Program-made: the position numbers and the translations under genes
Part shown: positions 5,272 through 5,900 of the stretch, one piece after another
How the letters are laid out: every line of letters starts with the position of its first letter
Position numbering within the stretch: the stretch's first letter is position 1
Notes under the pieces: generated by a model
Databases searched by the model: none
What the model was told of the DNA's origin: nothing
What the model saw: the letters and a program-made list of their open reading frames with translations, nothing else
Origin: Anaerolineaceae bacterium
GTDB taxonomy: Bacteria; Chloroflexota; Anaerolineae; Anaerolineales; Villigracilaceae
DNA length: 5,900 nucleotides
Assembly (NCBI GenBank): GCA_022181005.1
Contig: BQMV01000070.1
Coordinates: forward strand, 1 to 5,900
Reading direction: 5' to 3'

Positions 5272-5900
5272 TTAAGCGGACTGCAACAAGCCGCGCAATT
5301 CCGCGAGCGATGTGACGGGATTTTTGCAAACGAACCCTTCGCAAACGTACGCGGTGGTTTTGCCGTTTTTAAGCGGACGATCTTGTAGGAGCATGGGCGC
5401 GCCCGGCGGCGGCGGGAATGTGGATGCGGCGAGGATAGCGGCAGGGCGGTAAGCGGAACGTGCAAAGCGAATGAATTCAAACGCTTCTAACCCGCTTGGC
5501 GCGCTTACGATCGCCAATTGCTTCACTTTCTCCAGCGAGAAGTTAGCCGCCGACAGCCAGCGCGCAAACGAGGTGGGATATTCCGCCGCCATGCCGGCGA
5601 CGAGTGAGAACGCTGCTTCAGCCCGTTCTCGATATTTTCCTTCGCCGCTAAATTCGGAAAATAGCAACAACGCTTCGCACGCCAGCGCGTTGCCGGAAGG
5701 CGAGGCGTTGTCTTGCACGTCTTTCGGTCTTAATAATAATGTTTCACCGTCTGCGGGCGTGTCGAAGAACCCGCCGTTGGGATCGGCGAAGCGGGCGATC
5801 ATTTCTTCGACCAACTCTTGCGCGGCGCTGTACCACTTGACGTTGAAATCGGTTTGATAGAGTTCGAGCAGCCCAAGGATGAGCGCGGCGTAATCTTCAA
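5272..5900 (-). CDS. YyaL/SSP411-type (DUF255, SPATA20-like) protein, C-terminal part
   Basis: On the minus strand the frame is open from the right edge to TAA at 5274-5272, giving 208 complete codons. The true start lies outside the window; the frame reads through the in-window start candidates TTG 5814-5812 and ATG 5802-5800 with family sequence on both sides (EDYAALILGLLELYQ, WYSAAQELVEEMIARF). Characteristic motifs follow: GGFFDT, LLLRPKDVQDNASPSGNA and the closing TTAYVCEGFVCKNPVTS with two cysteines. These match the (alpha/alpha)6-barrel part of the YyaL/SSP411 family, whose N-terminal thioredoxin-like domain would be beyond the window. The barrel resembles N-acylglucosamine 2-epimerase and glycosidase folds, but no reaction is firmly established for the family, so I assign none. 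It converges on tatA, with a shared terminator between them. A separate catalytic epimerase is less likely given the RPKD...PSGN motif. Confidence 0.9.
   Translation of the reverse strand, partial: EDYAALILGLLELYQTDFNVKWYSAAQELVEEMIARFADPNGGFFDTPADGETLLLRPKDVQDNASPSGNALACEALLLFSEFSGEGKYRERAEAAFSLVAGMAAEYPTSFARWLSAANFSLEKVKQLAIVSAPSGLEAFEFIRFARSAYRPAAILAASTFPPPPGAPMLLQDRPLKNGKTTAYVCEGFVCKNPVTSLAELRGLLQSA

Noticed and set aside
5471..5857. Plus-strand open frame of 128 codons opposite the YyaL-type gene
   Set aside because: Ser/Ala/Asn-rich shadow of a gene with clear family motifs on the minus strand.

Overview
The window is a compact bacterial chromosomal segment with moderately high GC. It has a run of plus-strand housekeeping genes, then one convergent minus-strand gene entering from the right edge. 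My best guess for the source is the Chloroflexota (Anaerolineae-like). The grounds are an EF-P of the 'KTGRG' type, a small eight-cysteine protein I associate with that group, and a YyaL/DUF255-type protein. This is inference from remembered family resemblance, not a search. No tRNA, rRNA, CRISPR array or intact mobile element is visible.

Layout: (1) 1-138, the last 45 residues of a MogA/MoaB-type molybdenum cofactor protein. (2) A consensus -10 box, then elongation factor P (210-767). (3) An 89-bp gap with a 13-bp perfect inverted repeat whose loop holds a Shine-Dalgarno sequence and the start of a possible 16-codon leader ORF. That leader ends in an ATGA overlap with the start of a 109-residue cysteine-rich protein of unknown function (857-1186). 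(4) A 400-residue fusion of a HAD-type phosphatase domain and a DinB-like four-helix domain (1214-2416). (5) fabF (2492-3733) and fabH (3775-4878), the elongating and initiating condensing enzymes of type II fatty-acid synthesis. A GC-rich hairpin lies between them, and FabH carries an Arg-rich C-terminal tail. (6) tatA (4936-5127) with a probable extended -10 promoter and a strong, probably bidirectional terminator. (7) A 114-bp spacer with an imperfect inverted repeat. (8) On the minus strand, the 3' part of a YyaL/SSP411-type protein (5272-5900, start outside the window).

How the genes work together: FabH makes the first acetoacetyl-ACP and FabF extends acyl-ACP chains, so that pair is a clear functional unit. 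The usual partners (fabD, fabG, acpP) are not in the window. EF-P, TatA, MogA and the YyaL-like protein are housekeeping functions with no evident biochemical link to fatty-acid synthesis. The two least understood products, the cysteine-rich protein and the HAD-DinB fusion, lie consecutively between efp and fabF. I see no defence system, secondary-metabolite cluster or other clear new multi-gene system. The points most worth checking are the HAD-DinB fusion, the cysteine-rich protein with its possible leader ORF, the arginine at the EF-P modification site and the FabH tail.
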